The position numbers and the translations under genes were made by a program. The notes below the pieces were generated by a model. It saw only the letters and a program-made list of their open reading frames with translations, was not told where the DNA came from and did no database searches. This document shows positions 43,181-53,900 of a stretch of 64,000 bases of DNA, one piece after another (the stretch's first letter is position 1; every line of letters starts with the position of its first letter). This stretch comes from Balneola sp. (GTDB taxonomy: Bacteria > Bacteroidota > Rhodothermia > Balneolales > Balneolaceae), in NCBI GenBank assembly GCA_003712055.1, contig RHLJ01000001.1, positions 1,042,345 through 1,106,344 of the forward strand, in the 5' to 3' direction.

Positions 43181-44317
43181 ATGAAATTCAACACCAAAGC
43201 AATTCATGCAGGACAGCACCCAGAGGAAACCTCGGGCGCTGTTATGCCCCCTATCTTTCAGACTTCAACCTATCAACAATCGGCTCCCAATGTTCATAAG
43301 GGTTATGATTATGCCCGGGTAGGTAACCCAACAAGAACAGCATTAGAAAAGCTAATTGCTGGTTTAGAAGGAGCTGATGAAGCAGCATGTTTTGCAAGTG
43401 GTGTGGCCGCGATGGATGCGCTGATAAAAATGTTCCGTCCTGGGGATCACATAATATCCTCAGATGATTTATATGGAGGATCATATCGGTTATTTACTTC
43501 CGTATTTGAGCCATATGGAATTTCTTTCTCATTCATAGATATGACTGACCTGGAGTTAGTAAAAAATACTATCACTCCTTCCACCAAAATGATGTGGATT
43601 GAAACTCCTACAAATCCATTACTCCGCGTAGTAGATCTTGAAGCACTTATTGGAATAGCTAAAGAGCACGAAATCCTCACTATTGTTGATAATACTTTTG
43701 CTTCTCCCTACTTACAGAGGCCTTTAGAATTTGGAGCTGATGCAGTATTACACTCCGCAACAAAATATCTTGCAGGACATTCTGATGTTATCCATGGAGC
43801 AGTTGCAAGCTCGAATGATGCAATTATGGAGAATATAAGGTTCCAGGTTAAATCTACTGGAGCTGTTCCTGGCCCAATGGACTGTTATTTGACATTAAGA
43901 GGTATTAAGACACTGGCTGTACGTGTAGAGCGATCCGTTCAGAACACCAAAAAAATTGTTGAGTTCCTAAGCACTCACCCCAAAGTAGGTACTCTGCTTT
44001 ATCCTGGCTTGCCAACACATCCTCAACATGAACTGGCTAAACGACAAATGGATGATTTTGGAGCTATGCTTTCTTTTACACTCAAAGACGATTCTATCGA
44101 TGCTGCTGTAAAATTTATGAGCAGCACAAAAATCTTTACACTAGCCGAGAGTCTTGGAGGTGTTGAATCTCTTATTAGCAACCCCGCCTCTATGACCCAT
44201 GGTTCAATTCCAAAAGAATTAAGAGAAAAGGCAGGGCTAAGTGATTCACTCATTCGTATTTCTGTAGGAATCGAAGATGCAGACGATCTTATTCAAGATC
44301 TAGATCAGGCATTTTAA
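43181..44317 (+). CDS. Trans-sulfuration PLP enzyme (cystathionine gamma-synthase/lyase family)
   Basis: The 378 residues belong to the Cys/Met metabolism PLP family: TKAIHAGQHPEETSGAV at the start, QTSTYQQSAP, YDYARVGNPTRTALE near 45-60, and the PLP-lysine motif SATKYLAGHSDVIHGAV near 195-211. Either cystathionine gamma-synthase, cystathionine gamma-lyase or O-acetylhomoserine thiol-lyase is possible; these are not separable by eye. The start follows the second TPR gene by 6 bp, although the functional link is not clear. Confidence 0.9.
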   Translation: MKFNTKAIHAGQHPEETSGAVMPPIFQTSTYQQSAPNVHKGYDYARVGNPTRTALEKLIAGLEGADEAACFASGVAAMDALIKMFRPGDHIISSDDLYGGSYRLFTSVFEPYGISFSFIDMTDLELVKNTITPSTKMMWIETPTNPLLRVVDLEALIGIAKEHEILTIVDNTFASPYLQRPLEFGADAVLHSATKYLAGHSDVIHGAVASSNDAIMENIRFQVKSTGAVPGPMDCYLTLRGIKTLAVRVERSVQNTKKIVEFLSTHPKVGTLLYPGLPTHPQHELAKRQMDDFGAMLSFTLKDDSIDAAVKFMSSTKIFTLAESLGGVESLISNPASMTHGSIPKELREKAGLSDSLIRISVGIEDADDLIQDLDQAF

Positions 44318-44340
44318 CAATTCCTTTCAATAATCATTTC

Positions 44341-44348
44341 TATCTTTA
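44341..44348 (+). promoter_or_regulatory. Candidate -7 element before the thiolase
   Basis: The sequence tatcttta resembles TAnnTTTG and lies 42 bp before the thiolase ATG. No clear -33 TTTG is seen at the right spacing. Confidence 0.35.
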
Positions 44349-44390
44349 GTGCTTCAAAAAAGCGCTTACAATTCTCAAATTTATTTACCC

Positions 44391-45569
44391 ATGCGAAACG
44401 TCGTAATTGTTGATGCTAAAAGAACTCCAATAGGAGCTTTTGGTGGAACCCTTTCTTCTTTTACTGCCCCTGAACTTGGAGCCAGTGCAATTCTAGAAGT
44501 AATAAAATCTTCTGGAATATCACCGGATGCTGTTCAAGAAGTGGTAATGGGAAATGTTTTAACTGCAGGAGTAGGCCAAGCACCAGCAAGACAAGCGGCT
44601 CTTAAAGCGGGACTTTCACAGTTAACTCCCTCAACAACTGTGAATAAAGTGTGTGCATCCGGAATGAAAGCTATTATGATTGCTGCAGATCAGATTAGAC
44701 TCGGTGACGCAGATGTTATTGTTGCAGGAGGGATGGAAAGCATGAGTAATGTACCTTATTACTTACCTAAGCATCGTTTCGGTTCTAAATATGGACACAT
44801 GCAGACTGAGGATGGAATTCTGAAAGACGGACTTTGGGATGTTTATAACAACTATGCGATGGGTAATGCTGCAGAGCTTTGCTCAAAAGAGTGTTTTATC
44901 AGCCGAGAGCAACAAGATGAATATGCAATAGAATCTTATAAGAGAGCTATTGCGGCACATGAGCAAGGCTATTTTGCAGACGAATTAATCAAGATCAATG
45001 TAAAGGACAGGAAAGGGAATGTTACTGAGATCACTAACGATGAAGAGCTAGCAAAGGTAAATTTTGAAAAAATCCCTTCACTACGCCCGGTTTTTGAAAA
45101 GGAAGGAACAGTAACTGCTGCAAATGCATCTAGCATCAATGACGGAGCAGCAGCCGTGCTTTTAATGAGCGAAGAAAAAGCAAACGAATTAGGCGTTACT
45201 CCCTTAGCCAGAATAGTAAGTCATGCTAGCGCAGCAAAGGCGCCGGAATGGTTCACCACGGCTCCATCTGATGCTATTCCAATTGCATTAAAAAAAGCAG
45301 GGGTCGAGAAAACGAATATAGATTTATTTGAGATTAATGAGGCCTTTTCGGTAGTAGCTCTAGCAAATAACCAAATACTTGAACTGGACCCACAAAAAGT
45401 GAATATACATGGTGGGGCAGTGAGTATTGGGCATCCAATAGGATGCTCTGGAGCCAGAATTATCGTCACGTTGATTCATGCACTTAAAAGAACACAGGGA
45501 AGCCTTGGATGTGCTGGCATTTGTAACGGTGGTGGAGGCGCTTCTGCCATTGTATTAGAAATGCTTTAA
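44391..45569 (+). CDS. Thiolase (acetyl-CoA C-acetyltransferase type)
   Basis: The ATG at 44391 gives 392 residues; a GTG at 44349 would add 14 unlikely residues. Signatures are VVIVDAKRTPIGAFGG at the start, the nucleophile Cys in VNKVCASGMKAI near 86-92, the His motif NIHGGAVSIGHPIGCSGARI near 340-360, and the last CAGICNGGGGASA. It joins or splits acetyl-CoA and acyl-CoA. With the ETF and acyl-CoA dehydrogenase genes elsewhere in the window it fits fatty-acid or amino-acid degradation, or acetoacetyl-CoA synthesis. Confidence 0.94.
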   Translation: MRNVVIVDAKRTPIGAFGGTLSSFTAPELGASAILEVIKSSGISPDAVQEVVMGNVLTAGVGQAPARQAALKAGLSQLTPSTTVNKVCASGMKAIMIAADQIRLGDADVIVAGGMESMSNVPYYLPKHRFGSKYGHMQTEDGILKDGLWDVYNNYAMGNAAELCSKECFISREQQDEYAIESYKRAIAAHEQGYFADELIKINVKDRKGNVTEITNDEELAKVNFEKIPSLRPVFEKEGTVTAANASSINDGAAAVLLMSEEKANELGVTPLARIVSHASAAKAPEWFTTAPSDAIPIALKKAGVEKTNIDLFEINEAFSVVALANNQILELDPQKVNIHGGAVSIGHPIGCSGARIIVTLIHALKRTQGSLGCAGICNGGGGASAIVLEML

Positions 45570-45804
45570 ATCGTCTTTAAAAGTTGACATTATAGGCAGG
45601 CAGACCTATTATTGATAAAATTTTAACGAACCAATAGACCATCAAACACAGCTACAGTTTTTCTTTTTAACCCTTAAAAAGCATTTGTACTGTATGGTTT
45701 CTAAGCCAATCTCATCGTTAAAAGTCCTTTTAGCATAATTGGATTTTATCGCTGTGGATTCTTTATACCTGGCAATAAGGAATTTCTAGTGCAGTTTAAC
45801 CTAA

Positions 45805-48800
45805 ATGATTTCGAGAAAAGCGATCATATTTCTTTCGATTATTGTCTTAGGCATGGCTTCCTCGTTACAGAGCCAACAGCTTAAGACTATTCAATCGACT
45901 GCCGATTACACGGACTACGAAATCGTTCTGGACGACCTTGGTATATATCCAGCTCATGAGCTTATGATTCCTATGGTAAATGGAGTACCCGGATACCAGA
46001 TCCTGCGATCTACTATTGAAGAGAAAAACGAAGTACTATCAGAAACAAGCAGAATAGCACTAAACCTTTCTTCTACAGAAAGTCCTGTAGCCGAAGTAAT
46101 GGAAGCTGGTTGGTACAGGGGAAATCGTGTCAGCTCTTTAAAAATACATCTTGCCCGTGCAGGTGAATCCTCAACTTTAATTACAAAGAATATTCAGTTC
46201 CGGGTTTATCATGTACCGGAAACAGTACCACGTACATCTGTTAAAAGGAAATCCTCTCTTGCTGAAGATCACCCACTTGCCAATGGAACCTGGTACAAGA
46301 TACCTGTTAGAAGCAGGGGGATTTACCAATTAAATGCTACTTATTTGTCTAATCTTGGAATAGATGTATCAGCCATTGACCCAAGGAATATTCAACTTTG
46401 GGGAACAGATGGCTTACCTCTTCCGGAGCCGAATAGTGATGATCGACCGGAATTTGCTGAAATCCCTATAATTGTAGAGGGCGAGTCAGATGGAAGTTTC
46501 GATGCCAATGACCGTGTAATCTTTTATGGAAATAGTGCTCATCGTGAATCTAGAGTAGTAAGTTCAGTTTCATTTAACCATTCCATTCATCCATATAGTG
46601 ATGAGAACTATATATTTCTGACGATTGGTAACTCAGCTGGCCAAAGAATAAGTACCGCAAATAGTGACCTCTCTCCCACCCGAACCATTACTGATTTTGA
46701 TGACTTTATATGGCTCGAAGAGGAATTAACCAAAACTGAGACCAAGCAAAAATCAGGGAGGTATTGGTTAGGCCAAACCATCCCTTCCAGTGCTCAGAAT
46801 CAAATTGTAAGTGTATTCAGAGATACCCTTCCCGACATTGATACCAATGTCCCTATTCGTGTTTCCGGACAAATCTACCTGCGCTCCACTTCCACTACTT
46901 CTTTTCAGCTTTATTTTAACGATGAGGAATTCAGGGGCTTTAGTATTGCAAGGCTAACAGGTGATTACACCTCTTATGAAAATAACTCCGCCAGACGGTA
47001 CGTGTTTAATAATGCCTCTTTCTCTCCGGAGATCACTAATGGTATTCTTGAGCTCAGCCTTCGAATGGGCAATACTGACTCCGGGGCAAACGCCTTTATC
47101 GACTATTTTAGGTTTGTTGTAAGAAGGAAATTAACAGCGGTCAATAACCGGCTATTCTTCTTTGGCCCTGAGGATGGAGCCACCACTGAAATTGGGCAGT
47201 TTGTTCTTAATGGATTTTCAAGTATTCCATATGCATTTGATGTAACCAATCCAATAGATCCTCAACAACTTAGTGTTTCACAATCAGGTTCGTCTTTTAA
47301 CCTTAACTACAACACCGACCCGAATAATAAAATCATTGTCCAAACTAACTTGTTCACTCCTAACCAGGGAACTGAAGTACCCAATCAAAATCTCCATAAT
47401 CCAGGGGTATATCCTGATTATGTGATAGTTACTTCTGAGTTATTTGAAGACTTTGCTCAGGAATTAGCTGATATGCGAGCTGAAGATGGATTGACTCCAT
47501 TAGTAGTAACACAAAACCAGATTCTGAATGAGTTTTCAGCAGGTATTACCGACCCAACTGCTATTCGTGATTTCTTAAAGTATCTATGGGACAGGGCAGC
47601 TCTTGATGGTCAAACTGCTCCAAAATATCTGCTTCTCTTTGGTGATACTACCTATGATACCAAAAACATTATAGCTAATTCTTTCACGAATTATGTACTC
47701 ACCTACCAAACTAGCGAATCAATTCACAGGGTGAATTCATTTGGGAGTGATGATTTCTTTAGCCTCATGGATGATTCAGAAGGCTTATTAAATTCTTCTG
47801 CTCGTTCTGATATTGGTATTGGGCGTATTTCCGCGCAAACAAGAAGTGAAGCGGCAATCGCTTTGGATAAAATAAGACGCTACGAAAACCCTGCAAATGA
47901 TGGGGATTGGCAGAATTTATTCACCTTTGCAGCTGATGATGATTTCCCTCAAGCTTCTTTAAATCGCGATCTCCATGTTGAAAACGCAGATGGAACTCTT
48001 CGATCAATGGACTTATATGGAGCAGGAGCCCGTTCGAAAAAAATCTATCTGTTCGATTATGCAGAGGAAATTACAGGAGCCGGACGTCAAATTCCTGGTG
48101 CTACTGCTGACTTTATAAACACCATTAACAAAGGAACACTAGTTACCAACTACTCCGGGCATGGAAATACCCAAACCCTTTCAGATGAAGAGTTTTACAC
48201 ATCCGATTTAATTTCTCAGATGACGAATAGGGATAAATTGACCTTATTTGTAACAGCAACTTGCCAATTCGGTAGATACGATGATATCAATGCTCAATCT
48301 GGTGCAGAACTTCTGTTTTTTGCCAATAACGGTGGAGCTATTGCAGCCTTTACAACTACACGGGTTGTATATACCAGCTCAAGTTCAAGTTCCCTGAATT
48401 ATGGACTAAATATTGAGCTTTCCCAAAATATGCTTGAGCGTAATGCAGATGGAGAGCCCCTAACTCTTGGTGAAATTTACCTTCGAACGAAAAATACCTC
48501 TGTTGGTTCAGAACAAAACAACAGAAAATTTATCCTTCTTGGAGATCCGGCATTACAATTTGCATTACCAAATAAAAGTGCTGAGATAAGTGCAGTTAAT
48601 GAACTTGATGTATCTGCAAATGATACAACTGTTACTATCCAAGCACTGGATCGGGTGACACTCAGGGGGAACATTAAAAATGTAGAGGGTGAAATTGAAT
48701 CTTCTTTTAATGGAGAAGTTACCATTACTCTTTTCGATGCTCCCAGAACGGTTAGCATCCCCTCTGATCGTGAATGGCTTGAAGAACCAGATGATTGTTA

Positions 48801-49713
48801 TCTAAACCAAAACACTGCCTTAGAGTGTACTTATAAAGCAGAAAATGATATTCTTTTTAAAGGAAAAACCATTGCTGAAAACGGTGAATATTCCATCACC
48901 TTGGTAATTCCGAAGGACATCAGCTTTTCTCCCGAGAATGGCCGAATTCTGATATACGCCAAAGATGGAAATACAACTGCAGGTGGTTCTTTCACCGATG
49001 TGATATTCAATGGAGTTAACTCGCTTGCTGTGAATGATGGTAACGGCCCCGAATTGGATGTCTATTTAAATGATCAAACTTTTATAAATGGGAGCCTGAC
49101 AACCAGCGCTCCAACTTTAATAGTGGAACTGAGTGACAGTTCCGGAATTAATACTACAGGAACAGGAGTAGGACATGAAATAATTGCTACAATCGATACA
49201 AAACCACAACAAACCTATGTGCTCAACGATTTTTTCGAAGGTACATTAAACGATTACAGAAGTGGGCGTATCGAGTACCCGCTGGAAGAAATTCCGGAAG
49301 GTAACTATGCGCTAAAAGTTCGAGCCTGGGATGTTCATAACAACCCTTCAGAAAACGAAATCTTTTTTGAGGTAGCCAGTAATCAGGATTTGGTAGTTGA
49401 CAATGTGTACAACTATCCGAACCCGATGAATAATGTTACATCCTTCACTTTCGAACATAACCAACAGGGGAACCCTCTAGATGTAGATATCAACATCTAC
49501 ACTCTTAGTGGCAAACCTGTTCAACGTATTCAAGAATACATACCTCCAAGCAATACACTTAGTTCTTATGCCAGTATTCCATGGAATGGCCGTGACAGGG
49601 ATAATGATCGCCTGGGTAACGGTACTTATATTTATGTGCTTCGGGTTACAACAGATACCCCCGAAGGAAGAAAAACAACCGAAAAAATCGAAAAGCTCGT
49701 AATTATACGGTAA
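45805..49713 (+). CDS. porU: T9SS sortase PorU-like C25 peptidase
   Basis: This 1302-residue protein has a signal peptide (IIFLSIIVLGMASSLQSQQ), an N-terminal beta-sheet region, and a gingipain-type C25 domain near residues 560-930. The catalytic residues are visible: His786 in YSGHGNTQTLS and Cys820 in VTATCQFGRYDD. Beta-rich domains follow, and the last 90 residues contain NYPNPMNN and SGKPVQ with WNGRDRDNDRLGNGTYIY, a FlgD-like fold that resembles a sorting domain. PorU removes the sorting domain of T9SS cargo and attaches A-LPS-type glycan. PorV, its known partner, is encoded next. No clear promoter was found in the 235-bp upstream gap. Confidence 0.9.
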   Translation: MISRKAIIFLSIIVLGMASSLQSQQLKTIQSTADYTDYEIVLDDLGIYPAHELMIPMVNGVPGYQILRSTIEEKNEVLSETSRIALNLSSTESPVAEVMEAGWYRGNRVSSLKIHLARAGESSTLITKNIQFRVYHVPETVPRTSVKRKSSLAEDHPLANGTWYKIPVRSRGIYQLNATYLSNLGIDVSAIDPRNIQLWGTDGLPLPEPNSDDRPEFAEIPIIVEGESDGSFDANDRVIFYGNSAHRESRVVSSVSFNHSIHPYSDENYIFLTIGNSAGQRISTANSDLSPTRTITDFDDFIWLEEELTKTETKQKSGRYWLGQTIPSSAQNQIVSVFRDTLPDIDTNVPIRVSGQIYLRSTSTTSFQLYFNDEEFRGFSIARLTGDYTSYENNSARRYVFNNASFSPEITNGILELSLRMGNTDSGANAFIDYFRFVVRRKLTAVNNRLFFFGPEDGATTEIGQFVLNGFSSIPYAFDVTNPIDPQQLSVSQSGSSFNLNYNTDPNNKIIVQTNLFTPNQGTEVPNQNLHNPGVYPDYVIVTSELFEDFAQELADMRAEDGLTPLVVTQNQILNEFSAGITDPTAIRDFLKYLWDRAALDGQTAPKYLLLFGDTTYDTKNIIANSFTNYVLTYQTSESIHRVNSFGSDDFFSLMDDSEGLLNSSARSDIGIGRISAQTRSEAAIALDKIRRYENPANDGDWQNLFTFAADDDFPQASLNRDLHVENADGTLRSMDLYGAGARSKKIYLFDYAEEITGAGRQIPGATADFINTINKGTLVTNYSGHGNTQTLSDEEFYTSDLISQMTNRDKLTLFVTATCQFGRYDDINAQSGAELLFFANNGGAIAAFTTTRVVYTSSSSSSLNYGLNIELSQNMLERNADGEPLTLGEIYLRTKNTSVGSEQNNRKFILLGDPALQFALPNKSAEISAVNELDVSANDTTVTIQALDRVTLRGNIKNVEGEIESSFNGEVTITLFDAPRTVSIPSDREWLEEPDDCYLNQNTALECTYKAENDILFKGKTIAENGEYSITLVIPKDISFSPENGRILIYAKDGNTTAGGSFTDVIFNGVNSLAVNDGNGPELDVYLNDQTFINGSLTTSAPTLIVELSDSSGINTTGTGVGHEIIATIDTKPQQTYVLNDFFEGTLNDYRSGRIEYPLEEIPEGNYALKVRAWDVHNNPSENEIFFEVASNQDLVVDNVYNYPNPMNNVTSFTFEHNQQGNPLDVDINIYTLSGKPVQRIQEYIPPSNTLSSYASIPWNGRDRDNDRLGNGTYIYVLRVTTDTPEGRKTTEKIEKLVIIR

Positions 49714-49732
49714 GATTAACCCAACATATATT

Positions 49733-49740
49733 TATCTTTA
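49733..49740 (+). promoter_or_regulatory. Candidate -7 element before porV
   Basis: The sequence tatcttta lies 34 bp before the porV ATG, in the 61-bp gap after porU. It resembles TAnnTTTG, but no -33 element is seen at the expected spacing. Confidence 0.35.
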
Positions 49741-49774
49741 ACCGTTATATTCGGGATTAAACTATTTGTCATCT

Positions 49775-50920
49775 ATGAATAAAATATATTCGTTAGCAAT
49801 AGCCCTGATGCTATTCGTTTATCCAGCAGTATCGAACGCGCAAGTGGGCATTACCGCAGTCCCTTTTCTCCAAATTGAACCTGATTCTCGTGGTGCAGCC
49901 ATGGGTAATACAGGCGTAGCTATCGCCGATAATGCGGCGGCTATGTTTTGGAACCCTGCCGGGCTCGCTTTTCAAACCGGAAACCAGGTTAGTATTACCC
50001 ACTCCAACTGGTTAGCTAACTTCAATGTAAGCGACCTGTTTTATGACTACCTGGTAGGTAAGTATTATGTGGAAGGCATCGGTACAATTGGTGCACACAT
50101 AACCTTCCTGAATTTAGGTGAGCAAGTAGTTACTAATGAAACCAGCCCTGATCCTATTTCCCGATTTAATAGCTATGAATTGGCTTTTGGAGTTTCTTAT
50201 GGGTATAAAGTAAATCAAAACCTGGCACTAGGTACGAGTGTCCGCTTAATTTATTCGAGTCTTGCAAATGGTACTTCCGTAGGTGCCCAAAAGGTAAATC
50301 CGGGAAGTAGTGTGGGAGTTGATTTAGCGCTCTTGTATAAAACTAATCCTTTCATGATTGGAACCAATGAAGCGAGATTCAGTACAGGGTTCAATCTTTC
50401 TAACCTCGGGCCAGGAATCCAATACACCGATAATGCCCAAAAAGATCCCCTTCCTACCGTACTTCGCTTTGGTATTGCTTTCGATTACAATCTGGACCCG
50501 GAAGGCTTCAACAGAATTACTGTAGCAGCCGATGTTTCCAAAATTATGGCTCGAAAAGAAGAAGTGATCTCCACACAGGGAGGCATTACAGATACCACAT
50601 TTGTAGCTTCTGGCCCTATTGAATCCCTATTCCAGTCTTGGGATACCTATACAAGATTTGATGGACAACAAAATGTAGAGCTTAGCTTGCTTGAGCAATT
50701 TATGATCGGTGCCGGTGCCGAATACTGGTACAATAATCTCTTTGCTTTGAGGGGCGGTTACTATTACGAAGACCCTAATAATGGAGACCGAAAGTATATT
50801 ACCTTTGGTGCAGGTTTGCGCTATAACTCATTCGGAATTGATTTCAGTTATATTAAAACATTAGAGTCTGATCACCCGTTAGCAAATACACTTAGATTTA
50901 GCGTTCTACTCGATTTTTAG
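49775..50920 (+). CDS. porV: T9SS outer-membrane protein PorV (LptO)
   Basis: The ATG at 49775 gives 381 residues; the TTG three codons earlier is unlikely. A signal peptide ends SNAQ. The mature part begins VPFLQIEPDSRGAAMGNTGVAIADNAAAMFWNPAGLA, the PorV N-terminus, and continues as a FadL-like barrel ending LRFSVLLDF. PorV carries T9SS cargo from the translocon to the PorU sortase. It lies 61 bp downstream of porU, supporting the assignment. A strong terminator-like hairpin is located just after it, within the next gene. Confidence 0.9.
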   Translation: MNKIYSLAIALMLFVYPAVSNAQVGITAVPFLQIEPDSRGAAMGNTGVAIADNAAAMFWNPAGLAFQTGNQVSITHSNWLANFNVSDLFYDYLVGKYYVEGIGTIGAHITFLNLGEQVVTNETSPDPISRFNSYELAFGVSYGYKVNQNLALGTSVRLIYSSLANGTSVGAQKVNPGSSVGVDLALLYKTNPFMIGTNEARFSTGFNLSNLGPGIQYTDNAQKDPLPTVLRFGIAFDYNLDPEGFNRITVAADVSKIMARKEEVISTQGGITDTTFVASGPIESLFQSWDTYTRFDGQQNVELSLLEQFMIGAGAEYWYNNLFALRGGYYYEDPNNGDRKYITFGAGLRYNSFGIDFSYIKTLESDHPLANTLRFSVLLDF

Positions 50921-50926
50921 CCCCGA

Positions 50927-53900
50927 ATGAATCCTAACCCGAATTTTAAAAAGAGCATGTTGGCACTGGTAAGCATGCTCTTTTTGTTTAACCTCGATAC
51001 TGCCACTGCACAGCAGTTTGAAATTAAGCGTACTCACGCTATTTCATCACCTTCTCAGGAGGCATTTCTTCCTGCTATTGGTATGCTTGATGTAATTGCA
51101 GTAATGGTTGAATTCCAACCGGATAGTAATCGACTTACTTCCGGTACTGGGATATTTGGGTCGGATGGTATGGATGGACTGCCCTACCTCAGTCGCCAGG
51201 ATCAAACCTTTATCGATCCGCTACCTCACAACGCTTCTTATTTTGAAGCCAAACTGGAATTTGCAAGAAATTATTACGCTAAGTCTTCAGATGATCTATT
51301 GACCATCAACTATCGTGTTCTCCCAACTGTCTATCAGCTCGATAAGAAAATGGAGGAATACTCTCCAATTGGCGAAACTTTTAGTACCGAAAAACTTGCT
51401 GAGTTTTTACTTGATGTATGGACTGAAGTTGAAGAGCAAGGTGGCTTCAATACAACAGGACTCGATCCGGAGACAACGGCCTTTGTAGTATTTCATGCAG
51501 GAGTAGGCAGAGATGTGGAACTAACAGGTACTACCCTGGATATCACCCCATTTGATATTCCTTCTATTAATATGAGAGAACAAGAACTAGAGAGATGGCT
51601 AGGAAATGATTTTGAAGGCTTCCCTATCAATGGTGGTTCTTTTATGGTCAAAAGCTCGATGATCATGCCCAGAACTGAATCCAGAAGAGGCGAAGATATT
51701 CAGGAAAATGAAATTGTATTTCCACTTTCAATAAACGGTCTTTTATGTGCTTCTATCGGCAGTCATTTAGGGCTTCCGGATCTTTTCAATACTGAAACCG
51801 GGGAACCTGCTATCGGGCGTTTTGGGCTTATGGATGGAGCTGGATTTTTCTCCTATAACGGACTTATCCCACCTGAACCATCAGCATGGGAAAAAGTTTA
51901 CCTTGGGTGGGAAACCCCCTTCACAATTACAACTAGTAGTACGGATAGTATTTTTTTGCCAGCTGCAAGTCTGGATGAACCTAATAGCATTGCTAAATAC
52001 GAGCTCTCGTCTACCGAATATTTTTTGATAGAGAACCGGCACCGTGATATTGATGGAACAGGAGTCACCATTACTACCCAACGACCTGATGGAAGTATCA
52101 CTCAAAAAACCTTTACCAATCAGGATGAAGCTTTTGTATTTCAGGAAAGTGATTTTGATTCCTTATTGGACCAGGGAAGCATCATCAACGTAAGTAATTT
52201 TGACTGGAGTCTTCCTGGAGGAATCGATATTGGTGACGACGAGCGAGAAGGAACCGATGATGATAGACAGTTGAACGGTGGAATGTTGATCTGGCATATT
52301 GATGAAGCTGTAATTAACCAACAATTAAGTACAAGCAGAGTAAATGCCGATCCTCTACTCAGAGGTGTTGATCTCGAAGAGGGTGATGGAGCTCAGGATA
52401 TCGGAAGAGAATCAATCCTGTTGGATAATAGTCCAAATTTTGGTTTTGCCTTCGATTTTTGGTGGAGCGGAAATAACTACCGAGTAATTACCCAAACCGG
52501 AAGTATTGATTTGAATCCGGATAATGTTTTTGGACCTGAAACTTTCCCAGACAATAGCTCAAATTCTGGAGCCTTTTCTGGATTTGAATTCTATGACTTT
52601 TCGGATAACGTGCCCATGGCTTCATTCAGAATAAGAGAAAGTGTCGATTCGGAATTGGTATTTAGAAAAATATTGGAAGACAAAATTTCTGATGGCGTAT
52701 TCTACACACCAGAAAATTCATACTGGGACTATTATCCGCTAGGCCTGATTGTAAGAGTAAATACTGTTGATTCCTTAATAGTAATTCCAACATCTACGGA
52801 TTTATTTCTCTGGCCTACTGATTTAAGTGGATCATTTTTCATTTTTACGAGAAGTTCAAATCAACAACCACTTAATGGAAATAATCTGGTTATAAGTGAA
52901 AATCCTTCTCTGGAAAGCACACTTAACGTACTGGCATTCAACAATGATCAACTCAACAATGGCACCTATCTTTGGGGTACAACCACTCCTGCTAACAACT
53001 CTTTCATGAGTTCTCAGTCAGGCACTATTATCGATCTGGATTTTACCAATTCATCGATAGATGCAGCCAATGGAGGTGTAATTGATAACACTTCGGGTTT
53101 TGAATTTAGATCTGAAATAATAAACCAGAGATTTTTAGGCATAGACGGAGGTACTGTTTCTTTCGAAGGAGAAAATCTATCCGATTACATCTCCACTGCT
53201 ACCGGTCGTCTTTTCGGAGGAACCATTTCTTCAAATCTTGGCAATTTTTACTACTTATTCGAAGACGGTGCATTCACAATTGTAGATCCTTTAGACAGTG
53301 ATTCATTTATTCCAATTTTTGAAGAAGAAAAGGCAGAATGGCCTGCGATTATAGATGAAGGATATATTTATCGTATAAACCGATCGGAGAATACTCTTGA
53401 AGGGTATAATTTTAGTGGAGCTTTACTTCCCGATACTCCAATCCTGGCTCCGGAAGGTTTTCAGCTTATAGGCACCCCATTAGTCGCAGATATTACCGGA
53501 GATAATATCCAGGACTTGATCGTAGTAGGCCAAACCGATTTTTCAGTAAATATCTTTGCATTCGAAACCAATGGAAATCCTATCGAAGGCTTTCCTCTTC
53601 ATGTAGGTGGTTCTGTAGGAAAAGATACTCAACCTATTCACCCGGTAATCCATGAGGACAGGCTTTACGCAACGAGTCATACTGGAGATCTCAAAATATG
53701 GGAGCTGACTAATTTTACTTCGAGTCAGTGGCCTGGCAGATATGGTTCGAACCAACTGAATAAGGTCTCTGCATACATCACGTTCAGCGATACACAATCC
53801 GGTTCTTTTTCGGTACTAAATAAGAATGAGACTTATAACTGGCCAAATCCTGCCGACCAGGTGACGAATTTACGCTTCGAAGTAGAATCACCCGGTGGAA

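Noticed and set aside
45570..45804. Possible RNA element or riboswitch before porU
   Set aside because: No conserved motif or stable hairpin with a T-run was seen in this 235-bp gap; it probably holds only a promoter.
50948..50985. Hairpin considered evidence that the downstream gene starts later
   Set aside because: Starting inside or after the hairpin would remove the charged start of the signal peptide; the ATG at 50927 is better supported.
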